Below, one piece after another: positions 26,985-36,868 of a DNA stretch of 64,000 nucleotides. The notes beneath the pieces were generated by a model, which had not been told where the DNA came from, did no database searches, and saw only the letters and a list, made by a program, of their open reading frames with translations. Position 1 is the first letter of the stretch. The number at the start of each line of letters is the position of its first letter. The position numbers and the translations under genes were made by a program. This DNA comes from Bradyrhizobium sp. NP1 (GTDB taxonomy: Bacteria; Pseudomonadota; Alphaproteobacteria; Rhizobiales; Xanthobacteraceae), in NCBI RefSeq assembly GCF_030378205.1, contig NZ_CP127385.1, positions 2,148,001 to 2,212,000 of the forward strand, in the 5' to 3' direction.

Positions 26985-27176
26985 ATGCCGCCGCTGATCG
27001 CATTTGCGGGTGTGTTGGGTGGGCTTGCCGTGGTTCGCTGGGCCTACCGGACGGCCGTCCGGATCAACCACGAGCTGGAGGAAGCCCGGCTGGCGCGCGT
27101 CGCGGAGGCGACCCGCGCCCAGGATATTCCGACGCTGCGACGGGATCCGGTGACCGGCGCCTATCGCCCGGGCTGA
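26985..27176 (+). CDS. Small membrane-anchored protein of unknown function
   Basis: 63 residues: MPPLIAFAGVLGGLAVVRWA forms a transmembrane anchor, followed by a charged helix (INHELEEARLARVAEATRAQ) and the ending RRDPVTGAYRPG. ATG at 26985 has GAGGGA before it; starts at 26967 or 26910 are possible. The DPVTGxYRP tail resembles a small conserved rhizobial protein found near glyQ. Function unknown. Confidence 0.7.
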   Translation: MPPLIAFAGVLGGLAVVRWAYRTAVRINHELEEARLARVAEATRAQDIPTLRRDPVTGAYRPG

Positions 27177-27286
27177 TTTGACTGCAATTTTGCGAGCTTT
27201 GGCTGCTTTTGACGGCGGCCTTTGCTTGATTCCCGCACCCGCCGCCGATACGGTCCCGCGCGTTTTCAGCCCGAGACCGAACCAAA

Positions 27287-28222
27287 ATGGACGCTCTGCC
27301 TGCCCATATGCGCCCGGAACGCTCGTTCCAGGGCCTGATCCTGACGCTGCAGCGCTATTGGGCCGATTATGGCTGCGTGATCCTGCAGCCCTACGACATG
27401 GAAGTGGGTGCCGGCACGTTTCATCCCGCGACGACGCTGCGCGCGCTCGGCCCGCGACCCTGGAACGCGGCCTATGTGCAGCCCTCGCGTCGGCCGAAGG
27501 ACGGGCGTTATGGCGAGAACCCGAACCGGCTGCAGCACTATTACCAATTCCAGGTGATCCTCAAGCCCTCGCCGCCGGACATCCAGGAGCTTTACCTGAA
27601 ATCGCTTGCCGCGATCGGCATCGATTCCGCCGTGCACGACATCCGCTTCGTCGAGGATGACTGGGAGAGCCCGACACTCGGCGCCTGGGGGCTGGGCTGG
27701 GAATGCTGGTGCGACGGCATGGAGGTCTCGCAGTTCACCTATTTCCAGCAGGTCGCCGGCGTCGAATGCGCGCCGGTGTCGGGTGAGCTCACTTACGGGC
27801 TGGAGCGGCTGGCGATGTATGTGCAGGGCGTCGACCGCGTCTACGATCTCAACTTCAACGGCCGCGACGGCGCCGAGCGCGTCACCTATGGCGACGTGTT
27901 CCTGCAGGCCGAGCAGGAATATTCGCGGCACAATTTCGAGGTCGCCGATACCGCGATGCTGTTCGAGCAGTTCCGGATGGCGGAGGAGGCCTGCAGGAAA
28001 TATCTCGCGGCCGGCTGGCGCAACGGCAGCAACCGGAGGGAGCATCTTCTGGCGCTGCCTGCCTATGACCAGTGCATCAAGGCGAGCCATGTCTTCAACC
28101 TGCTGGATGCGCGCGGGGTGATCTCGGTCACCGAGCGGCAGAGCTACATCCTGCGTGTGCGCGAGCTGGCAAAGGCCTGTGGCGAAGCCTGGGTGCACAC
28201 CGAGGCGGGCAGGGCGGCTTAG
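27287..28222 (+). CDS. glyQ: Glycyl-tRNA synthetase alpha subunit
   Basis: Class II synthetase catalytic subunit of the bacterial (alpha-beta)2 enzyme, 311 residues. [36 protein letters not shown] and [20 protein letters not shown] are hallmark stretches of GlyQ. It works with GlyS, whose gene follows but is separated here by an inserted DUF559 gene of about 0.5 kb; normally the two genes are directly adjacent. Confidence 0.98.
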   Translation: MDALPAHMRPERSFQGLILTLQRYWADYGCVILQPYDMEVGAGTFHPATTLRALGPRPWNAAYVQPSRRPKDGRYGENPNRLQHYYQFQVILKPSPPDIQELYLKSLAAIGIDSAVHDIRFVEDDWESPTLGAWGLGWECWCDGMEVSQFTYFQQVAGVECAPVSGELTYGLERLAMYVQGVDRVYDLNFNGRDGAERVTYGDVFLQAEQEYSRHNFEVADTAMLFEQFRMAEEACRKYLAAGWRNGSNRREHLLALPAYDQCIKASHVFNLLDARGVISVTERQSYILRVRELAKACGEAWVHTEAGRAA

Positions 28223-28272
28223 CTGGCGGCACGTTCCCGAATTTCCAGCATCCCGATCGCGATGTCGCCCTG

Positions 28273-28720
28273 CTCCCCTCCCCCCTTGCGGGGAGGGGTC
28301 GGGGGTGGGGGTCCAAAGATGACGGCCAATATGATTGTATTGCGCGCGATGGATGATCGTCAGCGAGAATTTGCGCGCAAGATGCGCGCAGAGCCTACGG
28401 ACGCTGAGCGTGCCCTTTGGCGGCGGCTTCGCCACGACATCATGCTGGTCGGCTCGCACTTCCGCCGGCAAGCCGCGGTTGGTCCGTTCATTGTCGATTT
28501 CGCGAGCCGCCGCGCGAAACTCGTTATTGAACTCGACGGTGGGCAGCATGATCTGCAGCAGGCGCAAGACGAGGCGAGAACCCGCCTCATCGAAGCCGCT
28601 GGATATCGCGTCTTGCGTTTCTGGAATAATGATGTGCTGGCCAATCTCGAAGGGGTGCTAGATACCATTCAGCGCGCCTTGCCCCCCACCCCCGACCCCT
28701 CCCCGCGAGGGGGAGGGGAG
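28273..28720. mobile_element. Putative small mobile unit: DUF559 gene within ~38-bp inverted repeats
   Basis: The left arm (28273-28311) and right arm (28682-28720) are inverted copies differing at only two or three positions; each arm itself contains a C-rich/G-rich palindrome around GCGGGGAGGGG. Between them lies a single DUF559 gene. The unit separates glyQ from glyS. The arms are seen directly; mobility is inferred from structure and from the unusual location. No target-site duplication was established. Confidence 0.6.
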
Positions 28721-28765
28721 TCACACCGGCGAACACCTCCGCGTCTTCGCAAAGAGCGCAAATAA
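28319..28765 (+). CDS. DUF559 endonuclease-like protein (Vsr/REase fold)
   Basis: About 148 residues. The core [39 protein letters not shown] and [10 protein letters not shown] is the DUF559 pattern related to very-short-patch-repair and restriction-like nucleases, with the putative catalytic residues in the FIVDF and ELDGGQH stretches. ATG at 28319 gives [13 protein letters not shown]. The frame runs through the right inverted-repeat arm and its TAA overlaps the glyS ATG by one base. Biochemical function of the family is not established. Confidence 0.88.
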   Translation: MTANMIVLRAMDDRQREFARKMRAEPTDAERALWRRLRHDIMLVGSHFRRQAAVGPFIVDFASRRAKLVIELDGGQHDLQQAQDEARTRLIEAAGYRVLRFWNNDVLANLEGVLDTIQRALPPTPDPSPRGGGESHRRTPPRLRKERK

Positions 28766-30879
28766 TGCCCGATCTTCTGCTCGAACTGTTTTCCGAAGAA
28801 ATCCCCGCCCGCATGCAGGCCAAGGCCGCGGACGACCTGCGCCGTCTGGTGACCGACAAGCTCGTCGCCGAGGGCCTTATCTACGAGGGCGCCAAGGCTT
28901 TCGCGACCCCGCGGCGCCTCGCGCTCACCGTGCACGGCATTCCGGCGCGCCAGCCCGACCTCAAGGAGGAGCGCCGCGGCCCGCGCGTCGGCGGAGCGGA
29001 GGCCGCGATCGCGGGCTTCCTCAAGGCGACCGGACTCTCGTCGATCGACCAGGCGAAGATCCAGAGCGACAAGAAGGGCGACTTCTACATCGCGCTGATC
29101 GAGAAGGAGGGCCGCGCGAGCCTCGACGTGCTCGCCGAGATCCTGCCCGTCATCGTCAGGACCTTCCCCTGGGCCAAATCGATGCGCTGGGGCGCGCGCT
29201 CGGCCAGATCAGGCGCGCTGACCTGGGTGCGGCCGCTGCATGCGATCACCGCGACCTTCGGGCTGGAAACCGAGACGCCCGACGTCGTGAAATTCTCCGT
29301 CGATGGCATCGAGGCCGGCGCCACCACCTTCGGCCACCGCTTCATGGCACCGCAGCCGATTGCTGTGCGCCGCTTCGAGGACTACGAGGCAAAGCTGCTC
29401 GAGGCCAAGGTCGTGCTCGATGCCGAGCGTCGCAAGGATGCGATCCTGACCGACGCGAAACAGCTCGCCTTCGCGCAGGGCTATGAGCTGATCGAGGACG
29501 CGGCCCTGCTCGACGAGGTTGCGGGCCTCGTCGAATGGCCGGTCGTGCTGATGGGATCGTTCGACAAGGATTTCCTGGCGATCCCCGGCGAGGTGGTGCG
29601 CGCCACCATCCGCAACAACCAGAAATGTTTTGTGGTGAGCGATCCCAGGACAGGCAAACTCACCAACCGCTTCATCCTGACAGCCAATATCGAGGCGAGC
29701 GATGACGGCAAGGCGATCGTCGCGGGCAATGAGCGCGTGATCCGCGCGCGACTCTCCGACGCAAAATTCTTCTACGAGACCGACCTCAAGACCAAGCTCG
29801 AGGACCGGCTGGCGAAATTCGATGCGATCGTGTTCCACGAGAAGCTCGGCACGCAGGCCGAACGGATTGCGCGCATCGAACGGCTCGCGGCCGAGATCGC
29901 GCCGCTGGTCAATGCCGACGTTGCGAAGGCGAAACGCGCCGCGCGGCTGGCGAAAGCCGACCTGCTCACCGACGTGGTCGGCGAGTTCCCCGAATTGCAG
30001 GGCCTGATGGGGAAATACTACGCGCTGGCGCAGGGCGAGGATGCTTCCGTCGCCGCGGCCAGCGAGGAGCACTACAAGCCGCAGGGGCCGAACGATCGCG
30101 TGCCCACCGATCCCGTCAGCGTGGCGGTGGCGCTCGCCGACAAGATCGATACGCTGACAGGCTTCTGGGCGATCGATGAGAAGCCGACGGGGAGCAAGGA
30201 CCCCTATGCACTGCGCCGCGCGGCGCTGGGGGTGATCCGGCTGATCATCGAGAACACGCTCCGGATCTCGATCCTCAAAGTGTCCCGATCCGCAATCGCA
30301 GGACTACCGGGGAAGGGCGCGAAATATCTGGCTGCCGACGCCGAGAAGCTTCCGGCTGATCTCCTCGCCTTCTTCGCCGATCGCCTGAAGGTTCAGCTTC
30401 GCGAGCAGGGCGCGCGCCACGATCTCGTCGATGCCGTGTTTGCGCTCGAAGGCCAGGACGATCTCTTGATGGTGGTCCGCCGCGTCGAGGCGCTCGGCAA
30501 ATTCCTCGAGACCGACGACGGCAAGAACCTGCTCGCCGGCACCAAGCGCGCGAGCAACATCCTCGCGATCGAGGAGAAGAAGGACAAGCGCACGTATGAC
30601 GGCGCGCCCAATCCCGCGCTTTACAGGCTCGATGCCGAAAAGGCGCTGGCCAAGGCGATCGACGAGGTGAAGCGCGAGGCCGGTGCGGCCATCGCGAAGG
30701 AAGACTTCGCTGGCGCCATGCGCGCGATGGCGAAGCTGCGCCCCGCGGTGGATGCGTTCTTCGATCAGGTCCGCGTCAATGACGAGGATGCAGCCGTGCG
30801 CGAAAACCGTCTCAAGCTGTTGAACGAAATCCGCGCCGCAACGCGGACGGTTGCGGATTTTTCGAAGATCCAGGATTAG
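28765..30879 (+). CDS. glyS: Glycyl-tRNA synthetase beta subunit
   Basis: 704 residues, the usual length. Begins [20 protein letters not shown], the invariant GlyS start, and contains [17 protein letters not shown] and the C-terminal anticodon-binding region. Binds tRNA-Gly and completes the enzyme with GlyQ. Its start codon overlaps the DUF559 stop (TAATG), so expression from the glyQ transcript has to pass the inserted unit. Confidence 0.98.
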   Translation: MPDLLLELFSEEIPARMQAKAADDLRRLVTDKLVAEGLIYEGAKAFATPRRLALTVHGIPARQPDLKEERRGPRVGGAEAAIAGFLKATGLSSIDQAKIQSDKKGDFYIALIEKEGRASLDVLAEILPVIVRTFPWAKSMRWGARSARSGALTWVRPLHAITATFGLETETPDVVKFSVDGIEAGATTFGHRFMAPQPIAVRRFEDYEAKLLEAKVVLDAERRKDAILTDAKQLAFAQGYELIEDAALLDEVAGLVEWPVVLMGSFDKDFLAIPGEVVRATIRNNQKCFVVSDPRTGKLTNRFILTANIEASDDGKAIVAGNERVIRARLSDAKFFYETDLKTKLEDRLAKFDAIVFHEKLGTQAERIARIERLAAEIAPLVNADVAKAKRAARLAKADLLTDVVGEFPELQGLMGKYYALAQGEDASVAAASEEHYKPQGPNDRVPTDPVSVAVALADKIDTLTGFWAIDEKPTGSKDPYALRRAALGVIRLIIENTLRISILKVSRSAIAGLPGKGAKYLAADAEKLPADLLAFFADRLKVQLREQGARHDLVDAVFALEGQDDLLMVVRRVEALGKFLETDDGKNLLAGTKRASNILAIEEKKDKRTYDGAPNPALYRLDAEKALAKAIDEVKREAGAAIAKEDFAGAMRAMAKLRPAVDAFFDQVRVNDEDAAVRENRLKLLNEIRAATRTVADFSKIQD

Positions 30880-30995
30880 GGCGCGATCCGGAAGGCGGGG
30901 TTGCGCCTGCGCGAGCGGTCCGAACCTGTTGCACATCGGCGCAAGCGATTGGCGCGAAATCGACGGCGCGCCACGACAGATCCACAAAATGAAGA

Positions 30996-31025
30996 GCCCC
31001 ACCCGGCGGGGGGACCGGGCGGGGC
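30996..31025 (+). terminator. GC-rich hairpin downstream of glyS
   Basis: GCCCCACCCGG (30996-31006) pairs with CCGGGCGGGGC (31015-31025) with one mismatch and an 8-base loop. There is no clear T-run, so a rho-independent role is only likely. The remaining spacer to 31143 shows nothing else. Confidence 0.4.
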
Positions 31026-31143
31026 CTTCAATGTCCGGTTGCTCGCCAGCTTGTGGGCTGCCGGCGTTGCTCCGGACATCAGGTGGGATCAAATCGTCTG
31101 ATCGGAAGCGCGATGGCGAAGCCGCCGGGCCTCCGATCGCGGG

Positions 31144-31488
31144 CTATTCGATGACCTGAACGATGCGGCGCGTGCGCGGCTCGACCAGGATGGTGCGGCC
31201 GTTCACGACCGTGTAGCGGTAGGGCGTGGCGCCAAAGCTTTGCGGCACGTCATAGAAGGTGACGCCGGTCTCCGGCAGCACGCCGCCGACCACCACGCGA
31301 TCCGGGATCGTGTAGCTCGGGGTGCGCTCGCGCACGACATATTCGCGGAAAGCCGGGCGCTGATCGGCTACGATGCCCATGCCTTCGTCGACCACGACGG
31401 TGCTGCCCGTCGTGATTTGCGCCTCTGCTGCGACCGGAGCGCCGATCGCTGCCGCCAGCGCCGCAATGGCAAGTATCCTGTTTCGCAT
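31144..31488 (-). CDS. DUF1236 periplasmic protein
   Basis: 114 residues with a signal peptide (about 1-23, RILAIAALAAAIGAPVAAEA). The mature part contains PSYTIPDRVVVGGVLPETGV and RYTVVNGRTILVEPRTRRIV, the DUF1236 pattern of small rhizobial periplasmic proteins. Function unknown. It is convergent with glyS. Confidence 0.88.
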   Translation of the reverse strand: MRNRILAIAALAAAIGAPVAAEAQITTGSTVVVDEGMGIVADQRPAFREYVVRERTPSYTIPDRVVVGGVLPETGVTFYDVPQSFGATPYRYTVVNGRTILVEPRTRRIVQVIE

Positions 31489-31751
31489 GGCTCACTCTCC
31501 TCGCAGGGAACATGCGCGCGGCCCTTCGGCCGGCACGCCTTTCGCCAATGCATCGCGCGCCGCATCGTTCCCGCATTGCTGCGATCTCGCCTGCGGAAAT
31601 TTCAGGTTGATTTGATGGCATTGAACGCTGGCGGGAACTCATTGCCGCCACGGGCGTCTCCTATTCCGGAACCCGCGACGCCAGCTAAGATGCCGCCTTC
31701 GAATCATCCTTTCCATCAATCCCCACACTTGCTGTCCTGCGGAGATTTCCC

Positions 31752-31907
31752 ATGACCCTTACTGTCGCGCATATCTCGCCGATCATATCCGTCATTGCGG
31801 GTGTCTTGATCCTGATCATGCCGCGCCTTCTCAACTTCATCGTCGCGCTGTTTCTGATCCTGAACGGGCTGATCGGCCTCGGGCTCCTGAGATGGCTCCA
31901 TATCTGA
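31752..31907 (+). CDS. DUF3096 small membrane protein
   Basis: 51 residues: MTLTVAHISPIISVIAGVLI, then LIMPRLLNFIVALFLILNGL and GLGLLRWLHI. Two hydrophobic helices joined by the MPRLLNFIVA turn match the DUF3096 family. GCGGAGA lies just upstream of the ATG. Function unknown. It lies 98 bp before ppdK on the same strand. Spacer 31489-31751 shows no other feature. Confidence 0.85.
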   Translation: MTLTVAHISPIISVIAGVLILIMPRLLNFIVALFLILNGLIGLGLLRWLHI

Positions 31908-32005
31908 TAAGACGTAAAAACAGGAACCCGGTGGCTTGCGCGGACCGGCCCAAAGTGGTGTAAGCGCGCAAAAATCCTCCCCTCACGCGGAATTGTCGGA
32001 AAGCC

Positions 32006-34867
32006 ATGGCCAAAGCCGTTGCGAAGTCGAAGAAAATTGCAGTGAAATCAAAGCCATCCGCGCCGGCTCGGGGGAAATCTGCGGTTTCTGCCCCAGCCCG
32101 CAAAGCCTTGACGAAGGTGCCGGCCAAGCCGGTTGCGAAGCCTGCGGCGAAACCGGCCGCGCGCAAGCCGGCCGTCTTGCCGGTGAAGGCCGGCAAATGG
32201 GTCTATACCTTCGGAGACGGCAAGGCCGAGGGCAAGGCGGAGATGCGCGACCTGCTCGGCGGCAAGGGCGCCAACCTCGCCGAGATGGCCAATCTCGGCC
32301 TTCCGGTGCCGCCCGGCTTCACCATTCCGGCGTCGGTCTGCACCTATTTCTACGCCCACGACAAGACCTATCCGAAAGAGCTGAAGGCCCAGGTCGAAAA
32401 GGCGCTCGACTATGTCGGCAAGCTGACCGGCAAGAAGTTCGGCGACAGCGCCAATCCGCTGCTCGTCTCGGTGCGCTCCGGCGCGCGCGCCTCGATGCCG
32501 GGCATGATGGATACCGTGCTCAATCTCGGCCTCAACGACCAGACGGTCGAGGCGCTCGCCGAATTGTCGGGCGACCGCCGCTTCGCCTATGACAGCTATC
32601 GCCGCTTCATCACCATGTATTCCGACGTGGTGCTTGGCTTCGAGCACCATCATTTCGAGGACATCCTCGACACCTTCAAGGACGGCCAGGGCTATTCGCT
32701 CGACACCGATCTTTCCGCCGACGACTGGGTCGAACTGGTCGGCCGCTACAAGGAGGCGGTGGCGCGCGAGACCGGCAAGGATTTTCCGCAGGATCCGCAC
32801 GATCAGCTCTGGGGCGCGATTGGCGCCGTGTTCTCATCCTGGATGAACGCGCGCGCGGTGACTTACCGCAGGCTGCACGACATCCCGGAATCCTGGGGCA
32901 CCGCGGTCAACGTGCAGGCCATGGTGTTCGGCAACATGGGCGAGACCTCGGCGACCGGCGTTGCCTTCACGCGCAATCCGTCGACCGGCGAGAGCAGGCT
33001 CTATGGCGAATTCCTGATCAATGCGCAGGGCGAGGACGTGGTGGCGGGGATCCGCACGCCGCAGGACATCACCGATGAGGCGCGCAGTGAGTCCGGTTCC
33101 GACAAGCCGTCGATGGAAACCGCGATGCCGGAGGCGTTCAGGGAGCTGACGCGGATCTACACGCTGCTCGAGAAGCACTACCGCGACATGCAGGACATGG
33201 AGTTCACGGTCGAGCGAGGCAAGCTGTGGATGCTGCAGACCCGCGGCGGCAAGCGCACCGCGCGCGCCGCGCTGCGCATCGCGGTCGAGCTCGCCAATGA
33301 GGGCCTAATCTCGAAGAAGGATGCGGTCTCGCGCGTCGATCCCGCTTCCCTCGATCAGCTGCTGCATCCGACCATTGATCCCGCCGCCAAGCGCGACGTG
33401 ATCGCCACCGGCCTGCCGGCCTCGCCGGGCGCCGCCTCCGGCGAGATCGTGTTCTCGTCGGACGAGGCCGCAAAGCTCCAGGCCGACGGCCGCAAGGTGA
33501 TCCTGGTGCGCATCGAGACCAGCCCCGAGGACATTCACGGCATGCACGCCGCCGAGGGCATTCTCACCACCCGCGGCGGCATGACGTCGCACGCCGCCGT
33601 GGTTGCGCGCGGCATGGGCAAGCCCTGCGTCTCCGGCTGCGGCGCCATCCGCGTCGATTACGGCCGCGGCACCATGAGCATCGGCTCGCGCACCTTCAAG
33701 ACCGGCGACGTCATCACCATCGACGGCTCGGTCGGCCAGGTGCTGGCCGGCCGCATGCCGATGATCGAGCCGGAATTGTCCGGCGAGTTCGGCACGCTGA
33801 TGGGCTGGGCCGACGAGGTCCGCAAGATCGGCGTCCGCGTCAACGGCGACACGCCCGATGACGCGCGCACCGCGGTGAAGTTCGGTGCCGAGGGCATAGG
33901 GCTGTGCCGCACCGAGCACATGTTCTTCGAGGAAACCCGCATCCGCACGGTGCGCGAGATGATCCTCGCCGAGGACGAGCAGGCCCGACGCGCCGCGCTG
34001 TCGAAGCTGCTGCCGATGCAGCGCGCCGATTTCGTCGAGCTGTTCGAGATCATGAAGGGCCTGCCGGTCACGATCCGCCTGCTTGATCCGCCGCTGCACG
34101 AGTTCCTGCCGCACACGCAGGCCGAGATCGAGGAAGTCGCGCGCGCGATGAACACCGATCCGCGCCGGCTCGCCGACCGCGCCCGCGAGCTTGCCGAGTT
34201 CAACCCGATGCTCGGCTTCCGCGGCTGCCGTCTCGCGATCGCCTATCCCGAGATCGCCGAGATGCAGGCGCGCGCGATCTTCGAGGCCGCGGTCGAGGCG
34301 GGCAAGCGCACCGGCAAGGCGGTCGGGCTCGAGGTGATGGTGCCGCTGATCGCAACGCGCGCCGAATTCGACCTGACCAAGGCGCGGATCGACGCCACCG
34401 CGCAGGCCGTCATGAAGGAGACCGGCGCCAAGCTCAGCTATCAGGTCGGCACCATGATCGAATTGCCGCGCGCCTGTCTCCTGGCCGGCGACATCGCCAA
34501 GACGGCGGAGTTCTTCTCCTTCGGCACCAACGACCTGACGCAGACCACCTACGGCATCAGCCGCGACGACGCCGCGAGCTTCCTCGGCACCTATATCGCC
34601 AAGGGAATCTTCGAGATCGATCCGTTCGTCTCGGTCGACCGCGACGGCGTCGGCGAACTCGTCAGGATCGGCGTCGAGCGCGGCCGCAAGACGCGGCCTT
34701 CGCTCAAGGTCGGCATCTGCGGCGAGCATGGCGGCGATCCCGCCTCCGTGGCGTTCTGCCATCAGATCGGGCTCGACTACGTGTCGTGCTCGCCCTATCG
34801 CGTGCCGATCGCGCGTCTCGCCGCGGCGCAGGCCGCGCTCGGCAAGGCGGTCGCAAGCCAGGCGTAA
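32006..34867 (+). CDS. ppdK: Pyruvate, phosphate dikinase with basic N-terminal extension
   Basis: Interconverts pyruvate, ATP and Pi with PEP, AMP and PPi. 953 residues. The usual enzyme begins at WVYTFGDGKAEGKAEMRDLL (here about residue 69). The swivel domain has the catalytic-histidine motif GGMTSHAAVVARGMGKPCVS, and the PEP domain ends with GICGEHGGDPASVAF, including the catalytic cysteine. The preceding ~65 residues are Lys/Ala/Pro-rich (AKPVAKPAAKPAARKPA), unlike typical PPDKs. ATG at 32006 is the only good start; an internal start nearer residue 68 is not obvious. Confidence 0.96.
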   Translation: MAKAVAKSKKIAVKSKPSAPARGKSAVSAPARKALTKVPAKPVAKPAAKPAARKPAVLPVKAGKWVYTFGDGKAEGKAEMRDLLGGKGANLAEMANLGLPVPPGFTIPASVCTYFYAHDKTYPKELKAQVEKALDYVGKLTGKKFGDSANPLLVSVRSGARASMPGMMDTVLNLGLNDQTVEALAELSGDRRFAYDSYRRFITMYSDVVLGFEHHHFEDILDTFKDGQGYSLDTDLSADDWVELVGRYKEAVARETGKDFPQDPHDQLWGAIGAVFSSWMNARAVTYRRLHDIPESWGTAVNVQAMVFGNMGETSATGVAFTRNPSTGESRLYGEFLINAQGEDVVAGIRTPQDITDEARSESGSDKPSMETAMPEAFRELTRIYTLLEKHYRDMQDMEFTVERGKLWMLQTRGGKRTARAALRIAVELANEGLISKKDAVSRVDPASLDQLLHPTIDPAAKRDVIATGLPASPGAASGEIVFSSDEAAKLQADGRKVILVRIETSPEDIHGMHAAEGILTTRGGMTSHAAVVARGMGKPCVSGCGAIRVDYGRGTMSIGSRTFKTGDVITIDGSVGQVLAGRMPMIEPELSGEFGTLMGWADEVRKIGVRVNGDTPDDARTAVKFGAEGIGLCRTEHMFFEETRIRTVREMILAEDEQARRAALSKLLPMQRADFVELFEIMKGLPVTIRLLDPPLHEFLPHTQAEIEEVARAMNTDPRRLADRARELAEFNPMLGFRGCRLAIAYPEIAEMQARAIFEAAVEAGKRTGKAVGLEVMVPLIATRAEFDLTKARIDATAQAVMKETGAKLSYQVGTMIELPRACLLAGDIAKTAEFFSFGTNDLTQTTYGISRDDAASFLGTYIAKGIFEIDPFVSVDRDGVGELVRIGVERGRKTRPSLKVGICGEHGGDPASVAFCHQIGLDYVSCSPYRVPIARLAAAQAALGKAVASQA

Positions 34868-34899
34868 GGCGCGCTAGCGACCAGGCATTACAACACTCC

Positions 34900-34978
34900 G
34901 TCATTCCGGGATGCGCCGTCAGGCGCAGACCCGGAATCTCGAGGTTCCGGGTTGGCGCTTCGCGCGCCCCGGAATGAC
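34900..34978. repeat. GTCATTCCGGG...CCCGGAATGAC palindromic repeat, second copy
   Basis: 79-bp element with the same 11-bp perfect inverted ends as the copy at 8329, and inner complementary text around CCCGGAATCTCGAGGTTCCGGG. Located directly after ppdK, so it may shape the 3' end of that transcript. Confidence 0.7.
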
Positions 34979-35062
34979 TCGCTGGTGCTTGCACGTTTGC
35001 CGTCCCGTAATGAAGCGGGTTGGGCACGATCTCTTCATCATTTTTGTTGACCGGATATTTAC

Positions 35063-35200
35063 CGTTTCGATCGAGCGGCCATTTACCAAGGCCCGCGATC
35101 GAAACGCGAAAACGGCACGGATTCCTTGCCTGTGTCGCGCGCGCCACGCCGGTTAACCGAGCGGCAACCTAAATTCGATACCACCAAAAATGGTCGAATT
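35063..35200. other. Two inverted repeats upstream of the SleB-like gene
   Basis: CGTTTCGATCG (35063-35073) and CGATCGAAACG (35096-35106) are exact complements 22 bases apart. A second hairpin, AATTCGAtaCCA / TGGTCGAATT, covers 35172-35200. Together with the repeat at 34900 these fill the 374-bp spacer between ppdK and the cell-wall hydrolase. Role unknown; operator or attenuator are possible. Confidence 0.5.
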
Positions 35201-35241
35201 GCACGGATGTACTGCTCGACCGTGTAGCGAGTAAGCGTTGC

Positions 35242-36738
35242 GTGAGCGTATCGATGTCAGTGTTGCGTAACCACCCGAAGGGCGCGCGTTTGGCGTCCTT
35301 CGGCCTTGGCTTATGCATCTTCGCATTGATGCCGACGGAGATCGGGTATCAGGACATCGCTTCGCTGCTTGCGCGCCAGCCCGGCGTCGCCGAACGCTGG
35401 CAGAAGCGCGTGTTCTCCGCCGCAAGCTCGATCCAGCTTGCCACCTATTCGTTCGGCCGTCCGATCGGCACGTCCACGCCGCAGAGCGTCAGCTACCGGC
35501 TCGCCAGCCTCGACAACCAGGGTATCGACATCACCGGCTCGGTGACGCGCAATCCGATGCTGGTGCCGCCGCCGCGCTATCAGTCGTCAGACTTTCCGGT
35601 GGTGAACCGCACGCTGAAGGGCGACCGCCTCGTGGTCGCGCCGCTGCCGGCGTCGGTGACCCCGGAGACAATCGCGCCCGCGGGCGTCACGCCGGCGACC
35701 GATGATCCCGCCAATTCCAACGCCTCGGTCAGGGGCGCCAAGAGTGCCGCTGTCGCGCCGACCGATGATCGCGCTTCACCGATCGCACCCACCGAACGTG
35801 CCGCGCTCGATCCCGAGCTGCAGGAAGCGATGAACGCGCCGCCCCTGCCGCAATACGACATCTCGCTGTCGCTGGAACCCCAGCCGCTGGACGATCTGAA
35901 GGAAGCCGCGGCGATCGAGGCTGTGCCCTCTACCGAGGGCTTCAACGTCAAGACCGCGAGCCTCTATTTCGGCACCGCCTCGCTCGGTGGCTCGCTCGGC
36001 AGCATCGAGCGCTGGCAGCCCGGCGAGGAGCCGCTGATCGTCGTTCCCGCGCTGCCCGATCCCGACATGAAGGTGACGGCGTCGCTGCCGCTTGCCTCCG
36101 ACGAGGCGACGAAGGCGATCGAAGGCGGCGAGAGCCTCGCGCCGAAGGGCGAGGTGAACACCGACAACCAGCGCGCCAGAACGCCGGCCGAGCGGCTCGG
36201 CCTCATCGACCCGAAATTGCGCGCCAAGTCGGAAAAGTGTCTTGCGGAGGCGGTCTATTTCGAGGCGCGCGGCGAAGCCGTGCGCGGCCAGATCGCGGTC
36301 GCCCAGGTGGTGATGAACCGCGCCTTCTCCGGCTTCTATCCGACCACTGTGTGCGGCGTGGTCTACCAGAACAAGCACCGGCATTTCGCCTGCCAGTTCA
36401 CCTTCGCCTGCGACAACAATGCCGACGTGATCCGCGAGCCCGAGATGTGGGAGCGCGCCAGGAAGATCGCCAAAGCCATGCTCGACGGCCAGATCTGGCT
36501 CCCCGAGGTCGGCAAATCGACGCACTACCACGCCTATTACGTGCACCCGTCCTGGGTCAGCGAAATGAAGAAGATGTACAAGTTCGGCGTTCACACCTTC
36601 TACCGGCCGAAGGCGTGGGGCGACGGCAGCGACGCGCCGAGCTGGGGCACGCCGGCACAGACGGCCGCGCTCTCGGCGCAGCTCGCCGAGGAAGCCAAGA
36701 GCGAGGCCGAGCTCAATCCCAATTCGGTGCGGCGCTAA
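35242..36738 (+). CDS. SleB-type cell wall hydrolase
   Basis: 498 residues. The C-terminal ~140 residues are a Hydrolase_2 domain: CLAEAVYFEARGEAVRGQIA carries the catalytic glutamate, followed by VVMNRAFSGFYPTTVCGVVY and the STHYHAYYVHPSW block. The N-terminal half is Pro/Ala/Ser-rich with a hydrophobic segment (about 17-31), so the domain is probably periplasmic and tethered. Expected to cut peptidoglycan glycan strands. Start is GTG at 35242; ATG at 35254 is an alternative. Confidence 0.9.
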   Translation: MSVSMSVLRNHPKGARLASFGLGLCIFALMPTEIGYQDIASLLARQPGVAERWQKRVFSAASSIQLATYSFGRPIGTSTPQSVSYRLASLDNQGIDITGSVTRNPMLVPPPRYQSSDFPVVNRTLKGDRLVVAPLPASVTPETIAPAGVTPATDDPANSNASVRGAKSAAVAPTDDRASPIAPTERAALDPELQEAMNAPPLPQYDISLSLEPQPLDDLKEAAAIEAVPSTEGFNVKTASLYFGTASLGGSLGSIERWQPGEEPLIVVPALPDPDMKVTASLPLASDEATKAIEGGESLAPKGEVNTDNQRARTPAERLGLIDPKLRAKSEKCLAEAVYFEARGEAVRGQIAVAQVVMNRAFSGFYPTTVCGVVYQNKHRHFACQFTFACDNNADVIREPEMWERARKIAKAMLDGQIWLPEVGKSTHYHAYYVHPSWVSEMKKMYKFGVHTFYRPKAWGDGSDAPSWGTPAQTAALSAQLAEEAKSEAELNPNSVRR

Positions 36739-36780
36739 CTGTCGCTAAGTCGGTCGCGACGGTAGCGGTGATCTCGACTT

Positions 36781-36858
36781 GTCATGCGCGGGATGACCCG
36801 CGCATCCATCAAGACAGGTTCTTCAAGGATGGATTGCCGGATCAAGCCCGGCAATGAC
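36781..36858. repeat. GTCATGCGCGGG...GCCCGGCAATGAC repeat
   Basis: 78-bp element between the convergent SleB and nadC genes, with inner complementary words such as GCGGGATGACCCGC and GGATTGCCGGATCAAGCCCGGC. The GTCAT/ATGAC ends relate it to the elements at 11631 and 52702. Confidence 0.55.
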
Positions 36859-36868
36859 GACGATCGGC

